The translations under genes and the position numbers were made by a program. From positions 1 to 64,000 of the forward strand of contig JACDFR010000006.1 in NCBI GenBank assembly GCA_013815685.1: a stretch of 64,000 bases of DNA. The letters run 5' to 3'. The stretch comes from Ramlibacter sp. (GTDB taxonomy: Bacteria > Pseudomonadota > Gammaproteobacteria > Burkholderiales > Burkholderiaceae_C). Below the pieces are notes generated by a model. That model was given only the letters and a program-made list of their open reading frames with translations. It did not search any database and had not been told where the DNA came from. How positions within the stretch are numbered: the stretch's first letter is position 1; every line of letters begins with the position of its first letter. Below, one piece after another: positions 7,837 to 16,856 of this stretch.

Positions 7837-9390
7837 TCAGACCGCCGCCAGGGCCGGCGCGAGCGCAACCTTGCTCAGGCCCAACCGCTCGGGCGACACG
7901 TATTGCTGGCGGTATGCTTCGAACGGCATCGTGTCGGCGGCTTCGATCGCCCGCTGGTCGCGCACCGACTGCTCGCTCAATGCGCCGAACTTCGCCTGTT
8001 GCGACGCGCTGAACGGCAACGCCAGGAGCTTGGCCTTGGCCTGCCGGGATTGCGCGGTCGTGAGCCCGATGAATGAGTTGTCGAAAGTCTGCTCCATCAC
8101 GGCCAGCACACGCGCCGAGGGCAGCAGGTCAGGCTCGTTCAGCAGGGCCTGCGCCGCCCGCAGCGCGTCTGAGTAGTCGGTGCTGCGGTGCGTGGCATCC
8201 AGCAAGGCCGCGATGGGCGCGAAAGCCTGGAGCAGCTGGAACCCCCACTGCGTCAACTCCACCTCGTTCTGGCCGCGCTCCAGCACGAGGCCGGGCTGCC
8301 GGCCGAATGCCGCCGTCTTGTGCTGATTGCGGCCCAGCGCCGCGATCTCCTGGGGCGTATCAGGCGCACTGTCCGACAGCAGGCAGTGCAGCAGGAACAC
8401 ATCGAGGAAGCGGACATTCTGTGCCGTGATGCCGATCGGCACGAACGGATTGAGATCCAGCAGGCGCACCTCGACGTACTCGACGCCGCGTTCGCGTAAT
8501 GCGTGCAGGGGACGCTCGCCCGGCCGGATGACCCGCTTGGGCCGGATGGTCCCGTAGAACTCGTTTTCTATCTGCAGCAGGCTCGTCGCCAGCTGGTTGT
8601 ATTCGCCGCCCGGATTCATGATGCCCACCGACTCGTAGGCGGGATAGGCCTTGGTCAAGGCTTCCTGGAGGGAAGCGGCGTAGCCATCCAGGCCGTTGTA
8701 GCTGACCGCGAGGCTGCCTTGCGCCTCGCTCTGGTAGCCCAGGCGCCCCATGCGCAGTGACGTGCCGTACGGCATGTACATTGTGGCGCCGGCCAGCGGC
8801 TGCAGCTCATGCTGGCGGCCCGCCACGAAGCTCGAACACACCGCGGGCGACGCACCGAACAGGTAAAGCAGCAAGAAGGCGTGGCGGCGGAAATTGCGAA
8901 TCAGCCCAAAGTACTGCTCGCTGGAAACGTCGGGCATCGACCAGTTGTAGTGGATACCCGAGATGGTCTGCATGCGCCGGCCATACCGGTGCGCCAGGCC
9001 CATTCGATAGACGCTCTTGGCCCGGCCCACATTGGAAGATCCGTAACGGCCGATGGGAATGTTTTCGTCGGCCGGCAGGTTGCACGGCATGCTGGACACC
9101 CACAGCATCTCGTCGGCCAGCGCGCGGTAGGCGAACTGGTGCACTTGCAGCAGCTCTTCCAGGCAGGTTTCGGGCGTGGCATGGACCCCGGTGATCAGCT
9201 CCAGCTGCGCCTCGCTGTAATCCGTCGTGATGTGTGGATGGGTGAGCGCGGAGCCGAGGGCGAGCGGGTGCGGCGTCATCGCCAGGCCGCCTTCAGGAGT
9301 CGCGCGCAGGCTTTCCTTTTCGAGGCCGCGGCGTATCCCCTTCAGCCGTTCCGGCGGAATGGTTGCAAGGCGCGCCTGCAGGTCGCTCAT
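7837..9390 (-). CDS. gshA: Glutamate-cysteine ligase (gamma-glutamylcysteine synthetase)
   Basis: 517 residues, the length of the proteobacterial GshA family. Recognisable blocks include RRGLEKESLR near the N-terminus, HPHITTDYSEAQLELITG, and DENIPIGRYGSSN with SGIHYNWSMP, which shape the ATP and glutamate sites. The enzyme makes gamma-glutamylcysteine, the first step of glutathione synthesis, in the cytoplasm. ATG 9390 was preferred over an upstream in-frame ATG at 9486, because family similarity begins at MSDLQARLATIPPERL. gshB is not in the window. Confidence 0.95.
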   Translation of the reverse strand: MSDLQARLATIPPERLKGIRRGLEKESLRATPEGGLAMTPHPLALGSALTHPHITTDYSEAQLELITGVHATPETCLEELLQVHQFAYRALADEMLWVSSMPCNLPADENIPIGRYGSSNVGRAKSVYRMGLAHRYGRRMQTISGIHYNWSMPDVSSEQYFGLIRNFRRHAFLLLYLFGASPAVCSSFVAGRQHELQPLAGATMYMPYGTSLRMGRLGYQSEAQGSLAVSYNGLDGYAASLQEALTKAYPAYESVGIMNPGGEYNQLATSLLQIENEFYGTIRPKRVIRPGERPLHALRERGVEYVEVRLLDLNPFVPIGITAQNVRFLDVFLLHCLLSDSAPDTPQEIAALGRNQHKTAAFGRQPGLVLERGQNEVELTQWGFQLLQAFAPIAALLDATHRSTDYSDALRAAQALLNEPDLLPSARVLAVMEQTFDNSFIGLTTAQSRQAKAKLLALPFSASQQAKFGALSEQSVRDQRAIEAADTMPFEAYRQQYVSPERLGLSKVALAPALAAV

Positions 9391-9670
9391 GTAACGAAAG
9401 CCCTTGGTGTCAATGTAACGGAGCGGACGGTAGCACGGCTCAAGATTTCGTGCATTGAGCCGGGATAAAGCAATCCAGGCAGGCAACCTGGGCGGCTGCC
9501 GCTGGAGAACAAGCCGACATCAGGTCGCAAGCACCAGGCTGCCCGGCCTCATGCGATGGTGGTCGCGCCTGTGGTGGAAGGCGAGTTTCGAAATAGCTGG
9601 CCGACAAATACGTCGCCACCTTATCAAGCGCTTCGGCGGCGAAGTCTGACTGCGGCCGACTGGTGGCCCT

Positions 9671-10351
9671 TCAGGCCCTCGCCAACACCTTCAACAGCCA
9701 GCGGTTGAGATCGGCAATTTCTTCCATGCACACCGAATGCGCGATCGGGTACGCGTTCCATTCGACCTGGTAGCCCAGCTCGCTCAGCACGCCGCGTGAC
9801 GCCGTGCCTCGGGCCAGAGGCACGACATTGTCGTACTGCCCGTGGCCCATGAAGATGGGCGTCAGGGCATTGGCATCGCTGCGTTCGGCGGCTGTGCTGT
9901 GGGCCAACGGCAGGTAGCCCGACAGTCCCGCGATACCGGCAAGCCGCTCCCTGTGCCGCACCCCAGCGAGCAAGGCCATCGCGCAACCTTGCGAGAAACC
10001 GGCCAGCACGATGCGGCCCGCCGCCATGCCCCGGGCTTTTTCGCGCGCGAGCAGGTCTTCTACATCGCCCAGAGACATCCGCAGGCCGGCCTCGTCCTCG
10101 CGCCGCACCAGATCGGAGCCCACGATGTCGTACCACGCCCGCATCCGTTGGCCGTTGTTGATGGTGACCGGGATGACCGGGGCGTGCGGAAACACGAAGC
10201 GTACCGGCCCGGCGGCGGAGAGGTCGAGTTCCTGTGCGATGGGAACGAAGTCATTGCCGTCGGCGCCCAGGCCGTGCAGCACGATGATGGTCGCCTCTGG
10301 CTGAGGTCCGGTCTGCGTTTCGATGGTTTCGAGCACTGCCATTTTTTCCAT
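9671..10351 (-). CDS. Phospholipase/carboxylesterase-family serine hydrolase
   Basis: 226 residues from ATG 10351. It has LHGLGADGNDF (oxyanion loop), GFSQGC (nucleophile Ser), an Asp in HGQYDNVVP and a late His in AHSVCMEE, which complete a catalytic triad. This pattern is typical of the YpfH/EstB-type carboxylesterase and acyl-protein-thioesterase-like family. It is cytoplasmic, without a signal peptide. It is divergent from the HPF-like gene, sharing a 124-bp promoter region. The 280-bp gap to gshA (9391-9670) contains no gene I can support. Confidence 0.85.
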   Translation of the reverse strand: MEKMAVLETIETQTGPQPEATIIVLHGLGADGNDFVPIAQELDLSAAGPVRFVFPHAPVIPVTINNGQRMRAWYDIVGSDLVRREDEAGLRMSLGDVEDLLAREKARGMAAGRIVLAGFSQGCAMALLAGVRHRERLAGIAGLSGYLPLAHSTAAERSDANALTPIFMGHGQYDNVVPLARGTASRGVLSELGYQVEWNAYPIAHSVCMEEIADLNRWLLKVLARA

Positions 10352-10475
10352 GTTCTCCGACAAGATGCCAGCATACAGGCTGGCGCGGATCGTCCGACAC
10401 GATCTTGGCGCTCCTCCTACACAGCCATGTGCAAGGCACCCCCACACTGAACAGACGACGAAAAGGATCTACCAC

Positions 10476-10838
10476 ATGCAAATTCAAGTGAACACCAGCA
10501 ACGGGATCGAGAACAAGGAAACTCTGGAGCGCTGGGCCCACGAGTACCTCAATGAAGCGCTCGCCAGATTCAACCAGGAAATCACGCGCATCGAGGTCCA
10601 GCTCAGCGACGAGAACAGCGGCAAGAAAGGCGCAGCGGACAAACGCTGCATGCTCGAGGCGCGCTTGAACGGGCACGCCCCCCTGGCGGTCAACCACCAC
10701 GCACCCACCCAGGACGAGGCATTTCGCGGCGCAACCCAGCGGCTGCTGAACCTGCTGGATCACACGCTTGGCAAGCTGGATCGCCACGAGCACCGGGCTC
10801 GCGAAACCATCCGCAAGGATCCCAGCATCGTTCAATGA
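10476..10838 (+). CDS. HPF/RaiA-like ribosome-associated protein
   Basis: 120 residues beginning MQIQVNTSNGIENKETLERWAHEYL. The beta-alpha-beta pattern, with a first strand followed by ITRIEVQLSDENSG and a helix ending in LDHTLGKLDRHEHR, fits the S30AE fold of hibernation or stationary-phase ribosome factors. It is shorter and more divergent than classic HPF, so it could be a sigma-54-modulation-like relative instead. A purine-rich RBS (AAAAGGAT) precedes the ATG. The gene stands alone and is divergent from the esterase. Confidence 0.65.
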   Translation: MQIQVNTSNGIENKETLERWAHEYLNEALARFNQEITRIEVQLSDENSGKKGAADKRCMLEARLNGHAPLAVNHHAPTQDEAFRGATQRLLNLLDHTLGKLDRHEHRARETIRKDPSIVQ

Positions 10839-11002
10839 GCGCATGCCCTACCGCGCCACGATTTGTACCCGTTTTTGTCACGCCCACCGCAGCCCGTCGC
10901 AAACACCACACAAGCATCGTGGGGGCGCGTATATTGGTGACGCGCCATTCGCGGTTCTTGTCGCCGGCGCCCAATGCCCCAACCCCATCCAAGGAGCTGA
11001 TG

Positions 11003-11365
11003 ATGAGTTCAACTATGAAAAAAATGACCTGCCGGGTCCTGGTCGTGTCACTGCTGTCACTGTCGTTCCAGACCGCCAATGCCGCAATGATCGACGCAGA
11101 AAAGGCGGCCGCCGCCGGCGTCGCGCAGACCGATCGGAGCATGGTGCTGAGCTATCTCAGCCGCGCCGAAACCGCTACTCAGCTGCAAGCCCAGGGCATC
11201 AACCCCGATATGGCCCGCGAGCGTGTGGCGGCGATGACCGACGAGGAAGTCCGCACCCTGGCCCAGGACATGCAGACGGCACCTGCCGGCGCGCTGAGCA
11301 GCGGGGGCTGGCTGGCTGTCGTCGTGATCGCGGCGGCTGTCTGGTACTTCGTCTTCCGCAAGTGA
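11003..11365 (+). CDS. PA2779-family exported membrane protein
   Basis: 120 residues with a signal-like N-terminal hydrophobic segment (LVVSLLSLSFQTANA), a soluble part (DRSMVLSYLSRAETATQLQAQGINPDMARERVAAMTDEEV) and a C-terminal transmembrane helix (GGWLAVVVIAAAVWYFV). This is the architecture of the PA2779 family. The AAGGAG RBS sits 6 nt before ATG 11003; another ATG at 11000 is too close. It is followed 22 bp later by a PA2778-type peptidase, the usual partner, so the two probably act together at the envelope. The function is unknown. Confidence 0.8.
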   Translation: MSSTMKKMTCRVLVVSLLSLSFQTANAAMIDAEKAAAAGVAQTDRSMVLSYLSRAETATQLQAQGINPDMARERVAAMTDEEVRTLAQDMQTAPAGALSSGGWLAVVVIAAAVWYFVFRK

Positions 11366-11387
11366 ACCTGCGCCGCGGATCGGCGGC

Positions 11388-12371
11388 ATGAGCAGCCTGC
11401 ATCCTCATGCCCGCCGATGCGCGGGCTTTTTATGCTGTCTGCTACTGGCCGTGCTGTCCGGCTGCGCGCAGCTGGTTCCGCAGACCGTCGGGCTTCGCAC
11501 GGGGTGGCCCGAGGGAGTCGGGCAGGCCGTCGAATTGACCGCCGTCCCGTTCTTTGCGCAGGAAGATTATCAGTGCGGGCCCGCGGCGCTGGCAACAGTG
11601 CTGTCCCACACTGGCGTGAAAATCGCACCCGGGGAGCTGGTCAGCCAGGTGTTCCTGCCCGCGCGCCAGGGCAGTCTGCAGATCGAGATGCTCGCAGCGC
11701 CTCGCCGCCATGGCCGCGTCTCCTATCAGCTCGCCCCGCGCTACGGCGACTTGCTGCGCGAGGTTGCCGCGGGAAACCCAGTCATCGTCCTGCAGGATGT
11801 AGGCCCCCTGTTTACGCAATGGCACTATGCCGTCGTCAACGGCTTCGACTATGCACCCGGTACCTTGTATCTGCGGTCGGGGACGAAACCCCGGCAGGAA
11901 ATGCCTTTTACCGCGTTCGAACGGGAATGGATGAAAAGCGGCTACTGGGCCATGGTCGTGACGCCGCCCGACCGGATACCGGTGACGGCCACCGAGCAAG
12001 GCTGGATGTCTGCTGTGCTGGCGATGTCTCGTGCTGCGGGAGGCGAAGCGGTGGCCAGTGCCTACGCCGCCGCCCTGAAGCGCTGGCCCGACAACCTGCC
12101 CGCCGCCATCGGCCTGGCGAACCAGCACCACGCGCGGGGGGCTTTCGCCGAAGCGGTAGCCGTGCTGCGATCCGCGCAGCAGAAGCACCCGCAATCGGTG
12201 ATCGTCATCAACAACCTGGCGCAAGCCTTGTCGGACCAGGGGCGTCACACCGAGGCCCTGGCCCAGCTCGAGAAAGCCGGCGATGCGCCGGGCATGTTCG
12301 CCGCCGAATTGCGCTCCACGCGCCAGCTGATCAAGCAACGCATGGCGCAGAAAAAAACCGGCAACCGCTAG
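11388..12371 (+). CDS. PA2778-family lipoprotein cysteine peptidase (C39-like plus TPR)
   Basis: 327 residues. A lipoprotein signal ends in the lipobox LSGC (Cys at about residue 26). The C39-like papain fold shows the catalytic-type segment EDYQCGPAALATVL and a later WHYAVVNGFD His site. The C-terminal third has TPR-like helices (AYAAALKRWPDNLPAAIGLANQHHARGAF, then NNLAQALSDQGRHTEAL). Members of this family pair with PA2779 proteins, as here. It probably processes or binds a periplasmic or outer-membrane substrate; the target is unknown. Confidence 0.83.
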   Translation: MSSLHPHARRCAGFLCCLLLAVLSGCAQLVPQTVGLRTGWPEGVGQAVELTAVPFFAQEDYQCGPAALATVLSHTGVKIAPGELVSQVFLPARQGSLQIEMLAAPRRHGRVSYQLAPRYGDLLREVAAGNPVIVLQDVGPLFTQWHYAVVNGFDYAPGTLYLRSGTKPRQEMPFTAFEREWMKSGYWAMVVTPPDRIPVTATEQGWMSAVLAMSRAAGGEAVASAYAAALKRWPDNLPAAIGLANQHHARGAFAEAVAVLRSAQQKHPQSVIVINNLAQALSDQGRHTEALAQLEKAGDAPGMFAAELRSTRQLIKQRMAQKKTGNR

Positions 12372-12438
12372 GGGGCTCTGATCAACGCCTGATTCACGGC
12401 GCGCACCCCAGCGTATGCGCGGGTGTTGGTACAGTGGC

Positions 12439-13583
12439 ATGAGCCCGTCAAATATCGTACTGCTGGAATTCCACCCCGTTCGGGATGACTTGGGCAAAGG
12501 CAAGGAGTTGCGCGACGGACTCTCCGTGGCCTTGCAGATGGGGTCAACCTTGTGGGTGGCGAATGACGAAACCGTCAGTATCGAACGGCTGACGCTGTTT
12601 GAAGCCGAAAATTCCGGCACCAGCAGAACCGCCGGAGCGCATGTGCAGTTTGCCCTAGCCGACTTCCTTCATCTGCCAGTACCGGTGACGGACCCAGATA
12701 AGCTGGAAGAGGCGGACATAGAAGGACTCGACCACGACGATGGCTATCTCTGGCTGACAGGCTCGCACAGCCTTAAGCGCAAGGCGCCTGCCTCCGATGA
12801 TGGCGACAACGGGGCGCGCAAGCATCTTGCATCCATTAATCCGGAGGGCAACCGCTATTTGTTAGCCCGAGTTCCCGTGGTGGAGAAGGACGGACTCAGC
12901 TTCCTCACAAAAACTTCCAGGATCGGTGGGCGCAGGCGCTCGGCCGCACAACTTCACGGCACCGCCAAGGGCAACGACCTGACCGACGCTCTGCGCGATG
13001 ATGAACATCTTGCGCCGTTTCTCGACATTCCGGGCAAGGACAACGGCTTGGACATCGAGGGCCTGGCCGTCCGGGGCAAGCGGTTATTTCTGGGGCTGCG
13101 TGGTCCGGTGCTCCGGGGCTGGGCTGTCGTGATCGAGGTCGAGCCCGTAGAGGATCCGGGCGATCCGGGCATATTGAGGTTAAAGCCCATCGGGCCTGGA
13201 AAGCGGCCTATCGCAAGCACTTCTTGCAGCTGGGTGGCCTGGGCATTCGAGATCTGTGTCGACAAGGACGCGACCTCCTCGTTCTTGCCGGCCCGACCAT
13301 GCAATTGGATGGCCCCGTGACGGTGTTGCGCTGGCCTGGAGGGGCGGCGGCTGCAAAGGAGTGCGTGGTTCGGTTGGAGGAACTGGAAACCGTGCTGCAC
13401 GTACCGTTCGGAAACGGTGTCGACCATGCCGAGGGAATTTCCCTGTTCAAGGATGCCGGCAGCAAACAGCAGTCTCTGCTGGTGGTCTTTGACTCTGCAT
13501 CGGTACGGCGTCAATTGGGCGAGAGCACTCTTACCGCAGACGTTTATCCCATGCACCCGGCGAAGAAAAGTAAGAAATCGTAG
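12439..13583 (+). pseudogene. DUF3616-family gene interrupted by a one-base deletion
   Basis: The first frame (ATG 12439) reads family-like through GLDIEGLAVRGKRLFLGLRGPVLRGWAVVIEV and RLKPIGPGKR. Near 13204 the sequence continues in another frame as AYRKHFLQLGGLGIRDL, LAGPTMQLDGPV and ends at 13583. One base appears to be missing between CGG and CCT at about 13204-13208. DUF3616 proteins are uncharacterised, with beta-propeller-like repeats. Without repair the first frame stops at 13320 after nonsense sequence. Codon use is somewhat less GC-biased than the neighbours. It may be a real pseudogene or a sequencing indel. Confidence 0.7.
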
Positions 13584-13867
13584 GGGCTCAAGGAGCCGCC
13601 GCCCGCGCCGGTGGCGTAGCTGGACACCGTAGTCGCTTTCGAACCTGGCAATGCGCCCCGGCACGGCAGGTCGCGCCAACCCAATTGGTGCGCGCCGGCA
13701 GAAATGCCCCATCTGTGCCGCCGCATGAAGCGCGCCTTTCCGCAGCCAGGGTCATCGGCATTCGATATTTTGCGGTATCCGTGACAACTCTTAAAGAAAC
13801 TGTCATGTGGCGGCCTGAGCATCAGCGCATCGGCGCAATCGCGCGCCTGCCAACAATGGGAGCATTC

Positions 13868-15037
13868 ATGGCCACTGTGAGCATCGCCGGCGTTTGCAAG
13901 TCGTTCGGCGCGACCCGCGTGCTTAAAAGTGTCAGCCTGGATATCGAGGAAGGGGAGTTTCTCACCCTGGTGGGCGCCAGTGGCTGCGGGAAGACCACAC
14001 TGCTGCGGATCATCGCGGGGCTGGACTTCGCGGACGCCGGCTCGGTCGCCATCGCCGGTGAGCAGGTCGATGACCTGGCGCCCAAAGCGCGTGACGTCGC
14101 GATGGTTTTCCAAAGCTACGCCCTCTATCCGTACATGACGGTTTCGCAGAACATCGCCTTGCCGCTGACGATGCGATGGCTTACGTGGGGCCAGCGACTT
14201 CCACTGTTCGGGAGCTGGTGGCCCCATACGCGTGCGGTGAGGCAGCGAATTGCCGGTGAAGTAGAGGCGGTGGCCGCGGCGTTGGGGCTCAAGCCCCTGC
14301 TGCTGCGCAAGCCCGCCAACCTTTCGGGTGGCCAGCGCCAGCGGGTGGCTTTGGGTCGCGCTTTGGTGCGCCGTCCCCGGGTTTTTCTCATGGACGAGCC
14401 CCTGTCCAACCTGGATGCCAAGCTGCGCACCCAGACCCGCGCCGAAATCGCAGAGCTGCACCGCCGGCTTGGCGCCACCTTCATTTACGTCACGCACGAT
14501 CAGGTGGAAGCCATGACGATGTCGGACAGGGTGGCCTTGATGGTGGACGGTGGTATTTTGCAAGTCGCCACGCCCCAGCAGATCTATGACGACCCAAGCG
14601 ATCTGCGCGTGGCCGAGTTCCTCGGCACCCCGAAGATCAACGTCCTTCCGGCTTTCGGGGGCGAAAACGGCCTGCGCGTGCTTGCCTTCCACTGGCCCAT
14701 CTTCACCGAACACGATGGCGAAGCGCAAGTGGCGGTGCGACCCGAATGGTGGAGCCTGGCCCCTGGTCTTGCGCCCGTCGACGATGCCAGCTGCCGGGTG
14801 GTGGGGCGGGTGCGCCATCTGGAGCTTCTAGGCGCCGAAACGCTGGTTCACGTGGAGGCTGACGGCGCAACCGCGCATCTCGTCGCAAAGGTCGTTCCGA
14901 GCTTGGCCGCCGGACTGCACGTGGGCACCACCGTCACGCTATGCGCACCCGCTGAGCGCGTGCTGGTGTTTGCGATGAACGGTAAGCGCTTGGCGCGTGT
15001 TCTGCCCGAAATGCCGCGCGAGTTGCAACATGGCTGA
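13868..15037 (+). CDS. ugpC: ABC transporter ATP-binding protein, Ugp/MalK type
   Basis: 389 residues. Walker A GASGCGKT (36-43), Q-loop FQSYALYP, signature LSGGQ (152-156), Walker B VFLMDEP (172-178) and H-loop THDQ are all present, followed by a TOBE/MalK-like regulatory domain (about 240-389). An insertion of about 22 residues (around 102-124) lies in the helical subdomain. The start at ATG 13868 has GGGAG five bases upstream. It overlaps the first permease by 8 bp and heads a five-gene operon with permeases, binding protein and phosphodiesterase. I assign the Ugp-like role from the family and the phosphodiesterase neighbour, so the substrate is an inference. Confidence 0.8.
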   Translation: MATVSIAGVCKSFGATRVLKSVSLDIEEGEFLTLVGASGCGKTTLLRIIAGLDFADAGSVAIAGEQVDDLAPKARDVAMVFQSYALYPYMTVSQNIALPLTMRWLTWGQRLPLFGSWWPHTRAVRQRIAGEVEAVAAALGLKPLLLRKPANLSGGQRQRVALGRALVRRPRVFLMDEPLSNLDAKLRTQTRAEIAELHRRLGATFIYVTHDQVEAMTMSDRVALMVDGGILQVATPQQIYDDPSDLRVAEFLGTPKINVLPAFGGENGLRVLAFHWPIFTEHDGEAQVAVRPEWWSLAPGLAPVDDASCRVVGRVRHLELLGAETLVHVEADGATAHLVAKVVPSLAAGLHVGTTVTLCAPAERVLVFAMNGKRLARVLPEMPRELQHG

Positions 15038-15964
15038 GGCTGCACTGCGCGACTTCCGGGCAAGGCCTGCTTGCGTGCGGGGTCGCCGCATCGTATGGTC
15101 GGAAGCCTTCGCCGGATGGGCGCTGGCGGGGCCGGCGATCGCCCTGATGTGGTTGATGCTGCTGGGTCCGGTGGTGGCGCTGCTCCTGCTGTCATTACCG
15201 ACTGGGCGCTAGGGGCGCCCACGTTCAAGTGGATCGCGTTCGACAACTATATCGAGCTCGGGCGCGATCGGGTCTTCTGGATCAGCCTTAAAAACACCCT
15301 GCTGTACGTGTCGGTCAGCGTCCCGGTTTCGGTTCTCGGCGGTTTGGCCCTTGCCCTGCTGATCGAGTCGGGCCGGGGTCTTAGCGGACTGTACCGCACC
15401 CTGCTGTTCCTGCCCGTGACCTCGACCCTGATCGCCATGGCGCTGGTGTTCCAGTTTGCTTTTCACCCGACGGTAGGCCTCGTCAACCAGTCGCTGGCCG
15501 CCGTCGGCCTTCCAACCACCGACCTGCTGAAGAATCCGGCGACAGCACTGTTCTCGCTGGCCGCGATCGGCATTTGGCAAGCGGTCGGCCTGAACATGGT
15601 GCTGTTCATTGCCGGCCTGAAATCCATTCCGGCCGACCTGTACGAGGCTGCGGCGGTGGATGGGGCGGACAGCGCCTGGGAGCGCCTGCGCCGGGTCACC
15701 TGGCCGATGCTGGGACCCTCTCTCGTGTTCGTCGTCACAGTGACGTCGATCCGTGCGTTGCAGGTTTTCGACACCGTACAGGTTCTGACGGACGGCGGCC
15801 CCAACAAGGCAACGAGCGTGCTGCTTCACCAGATGTATCAGGAGGGCTTCGTCTTCCTGCGATCAGCCTACGCGGCAGCACTGACAACGGTGTTCCTGGG
15901 CCTGGTGCTGTTTCTCACCTGGATGCAGACCGAGCTCCTGGAGAAAAGGACGCACTATGGGTGA
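15030..15964 (+). pseudogene. ugpA: ABC transporter permease (UgpA-like), frameshifted after residue ~55
   Basis: Translation from ATG 15030 gives a good permease N-terminus (SEAFAGWALAGPAIALMWLMLLGPVVALLLLS) but reaches TAG at 15210. The expected continuation TDWALGAPTFKWIAFDNY lies in another frame from about 15197 to 15964. Restoring one base in TCATTACC joins them. The rest is intact: six-helix MalF-type permease with the EAA loop EAAAVDGADSAWERLRRVTWPML. The surrounding operon looks functional, which makes a consensus error plausible; otherwise the importer is inactive. The end overlaps the next permease by 8 bp. Confidence 0.75.
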
Positions 15965-16814
15965 AGCACCCGTTGCGCGACGCACCAGCGGGTCGTCAGC
16001 GGCCTTTCGGGTGTTCCGGCACTTGATGCTCGGCATCGCAGTCTTTCTGTCGCTCGCGCCCTTCGTGCTGATGGTCTCTATCAGCCTGAAGTCGCCAGGC
16101 GAGATATTTGCGCCTGAGTTCAGCCTTTTCCCGCAACAGTGGCACGCCTGGGAAAACTATGCCCTGGCATTCAGCAAACAACCGCTTTTGCGCTTCATCT
16201 TCAACGGCATCTTCGTTGGTGCCTGCATCTTCGCCGCACAGGCCCTGGTCGCCTTACCCTGCGCCTACGCACTGGCCAAGCTGCGCTGGAGCGGGCGCAA
16301 CATGACTTTCCTGTTCGTGCTGCTGGGTCTGCTGGTCCCGACACAGGTCGCTGCGTTGCCCCTGTACATCGGGCTGTGGAAGCTGGGTCTGCTGGACACC
16401 TATGCGGCAATCATCCTGCCCTCGACCATCTCGGTGTTCGGTATCTTCCTCATGCGGCAGTTCTTCATGACCGTGCCGGACGACCTGATCAACGCGGCGC
16501 GGCTGGACGGCATGGGAGAGTTCGCGATTGTCTGGCGGATCATGCTGCCCACCGCCATGCCGGCCTTGGTGGCGTTCGGCATGTTGTCGCTGGTCTGGAA
16601 CTGGAACGATTTCTTCTGGCCGCTTCTGGTCATTCAGACAGAAACCCTGGCCACACCTCCGCTCGGTGTGGTGTTCTTCCACAACGCCGAAGCCGGAACC
16701 AATTACGGCGCGCTCATGGCAGCCGCAACCGTCGTTACCGCGCCCCTGGTATTGGCCTTCCTTGTCGCCCAACGCTGGTTCATCGCCGGTGTGACCATGA
16801 CCGCAGTCAAGTAG
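15957..16814 (+). CDS. ugpE: ABC transporter permease, UgpE/MalG type
   Basis: 285 residues with about six membrane helices, starting with LMLGIAVFLSLAPFVLMVSISLKSP. The cytoplasmic EAA coupling motif appears as NAARLDGMGEFAIVWRIMLPTAMPAL. This is the second integral subunit of a carbohydrate/glycerol-phosphate class (CUT1) importer. ATG 15957 overlaps the preceding permease end. It is followed after 42 bp by the binding-protein gene. Confidence 0.85.
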   Translation: MGEAPVARRTSGSSAAFRVFRHLMLGIAVFLSLAPFVLMVSISLKSPGEIFAPEFSLFPQQWHAWENYALAFSKQPLLRFIFNGIFVGACIFAAQALVALPCAYALAKLRWSGRNMTFLFVLLGLLVPTQVAALPLYIGLWKLGLLDTYAAIILPSTISVFGIFLMRQFFMTVPDDLINAARLDGMGEFAIVWRIMLPTAMPALVAFGMLSLVWNWNDFFWPLLVIQTETLATPPLGVVFFHNAEAGTNYGALMAAATVVTAPLVLAFLVAQRWFIAGVTMTAVK

Positions 16815-16856
16815 TTGAGCATCCACCGCCACCTACACATCCTCAGGAGAAATGCC

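Noticed and set aside
9455..9649. 64-codon frame between gshA and the esterase gene
   Set aside because: Trp/Arg-rich composition without RBS or similarity; probably noncoding or a decayed fragment.
13781..13806. PhoB-box-like sequence (CTGTCAT half and an inverted TGACA) upstream of the Ugp-like operon
   Set aside because: Only one good half-site is present and the second repeat at the proper spacing is poor, so a PHO box cannot be claimed.
15185..15212. Programmed ribosomal frameshift in the permease gene
   Set aside because: No slippery heptamer or downstream structure, and permeases of this family do not use one; mutation or sequencing error is more likely.
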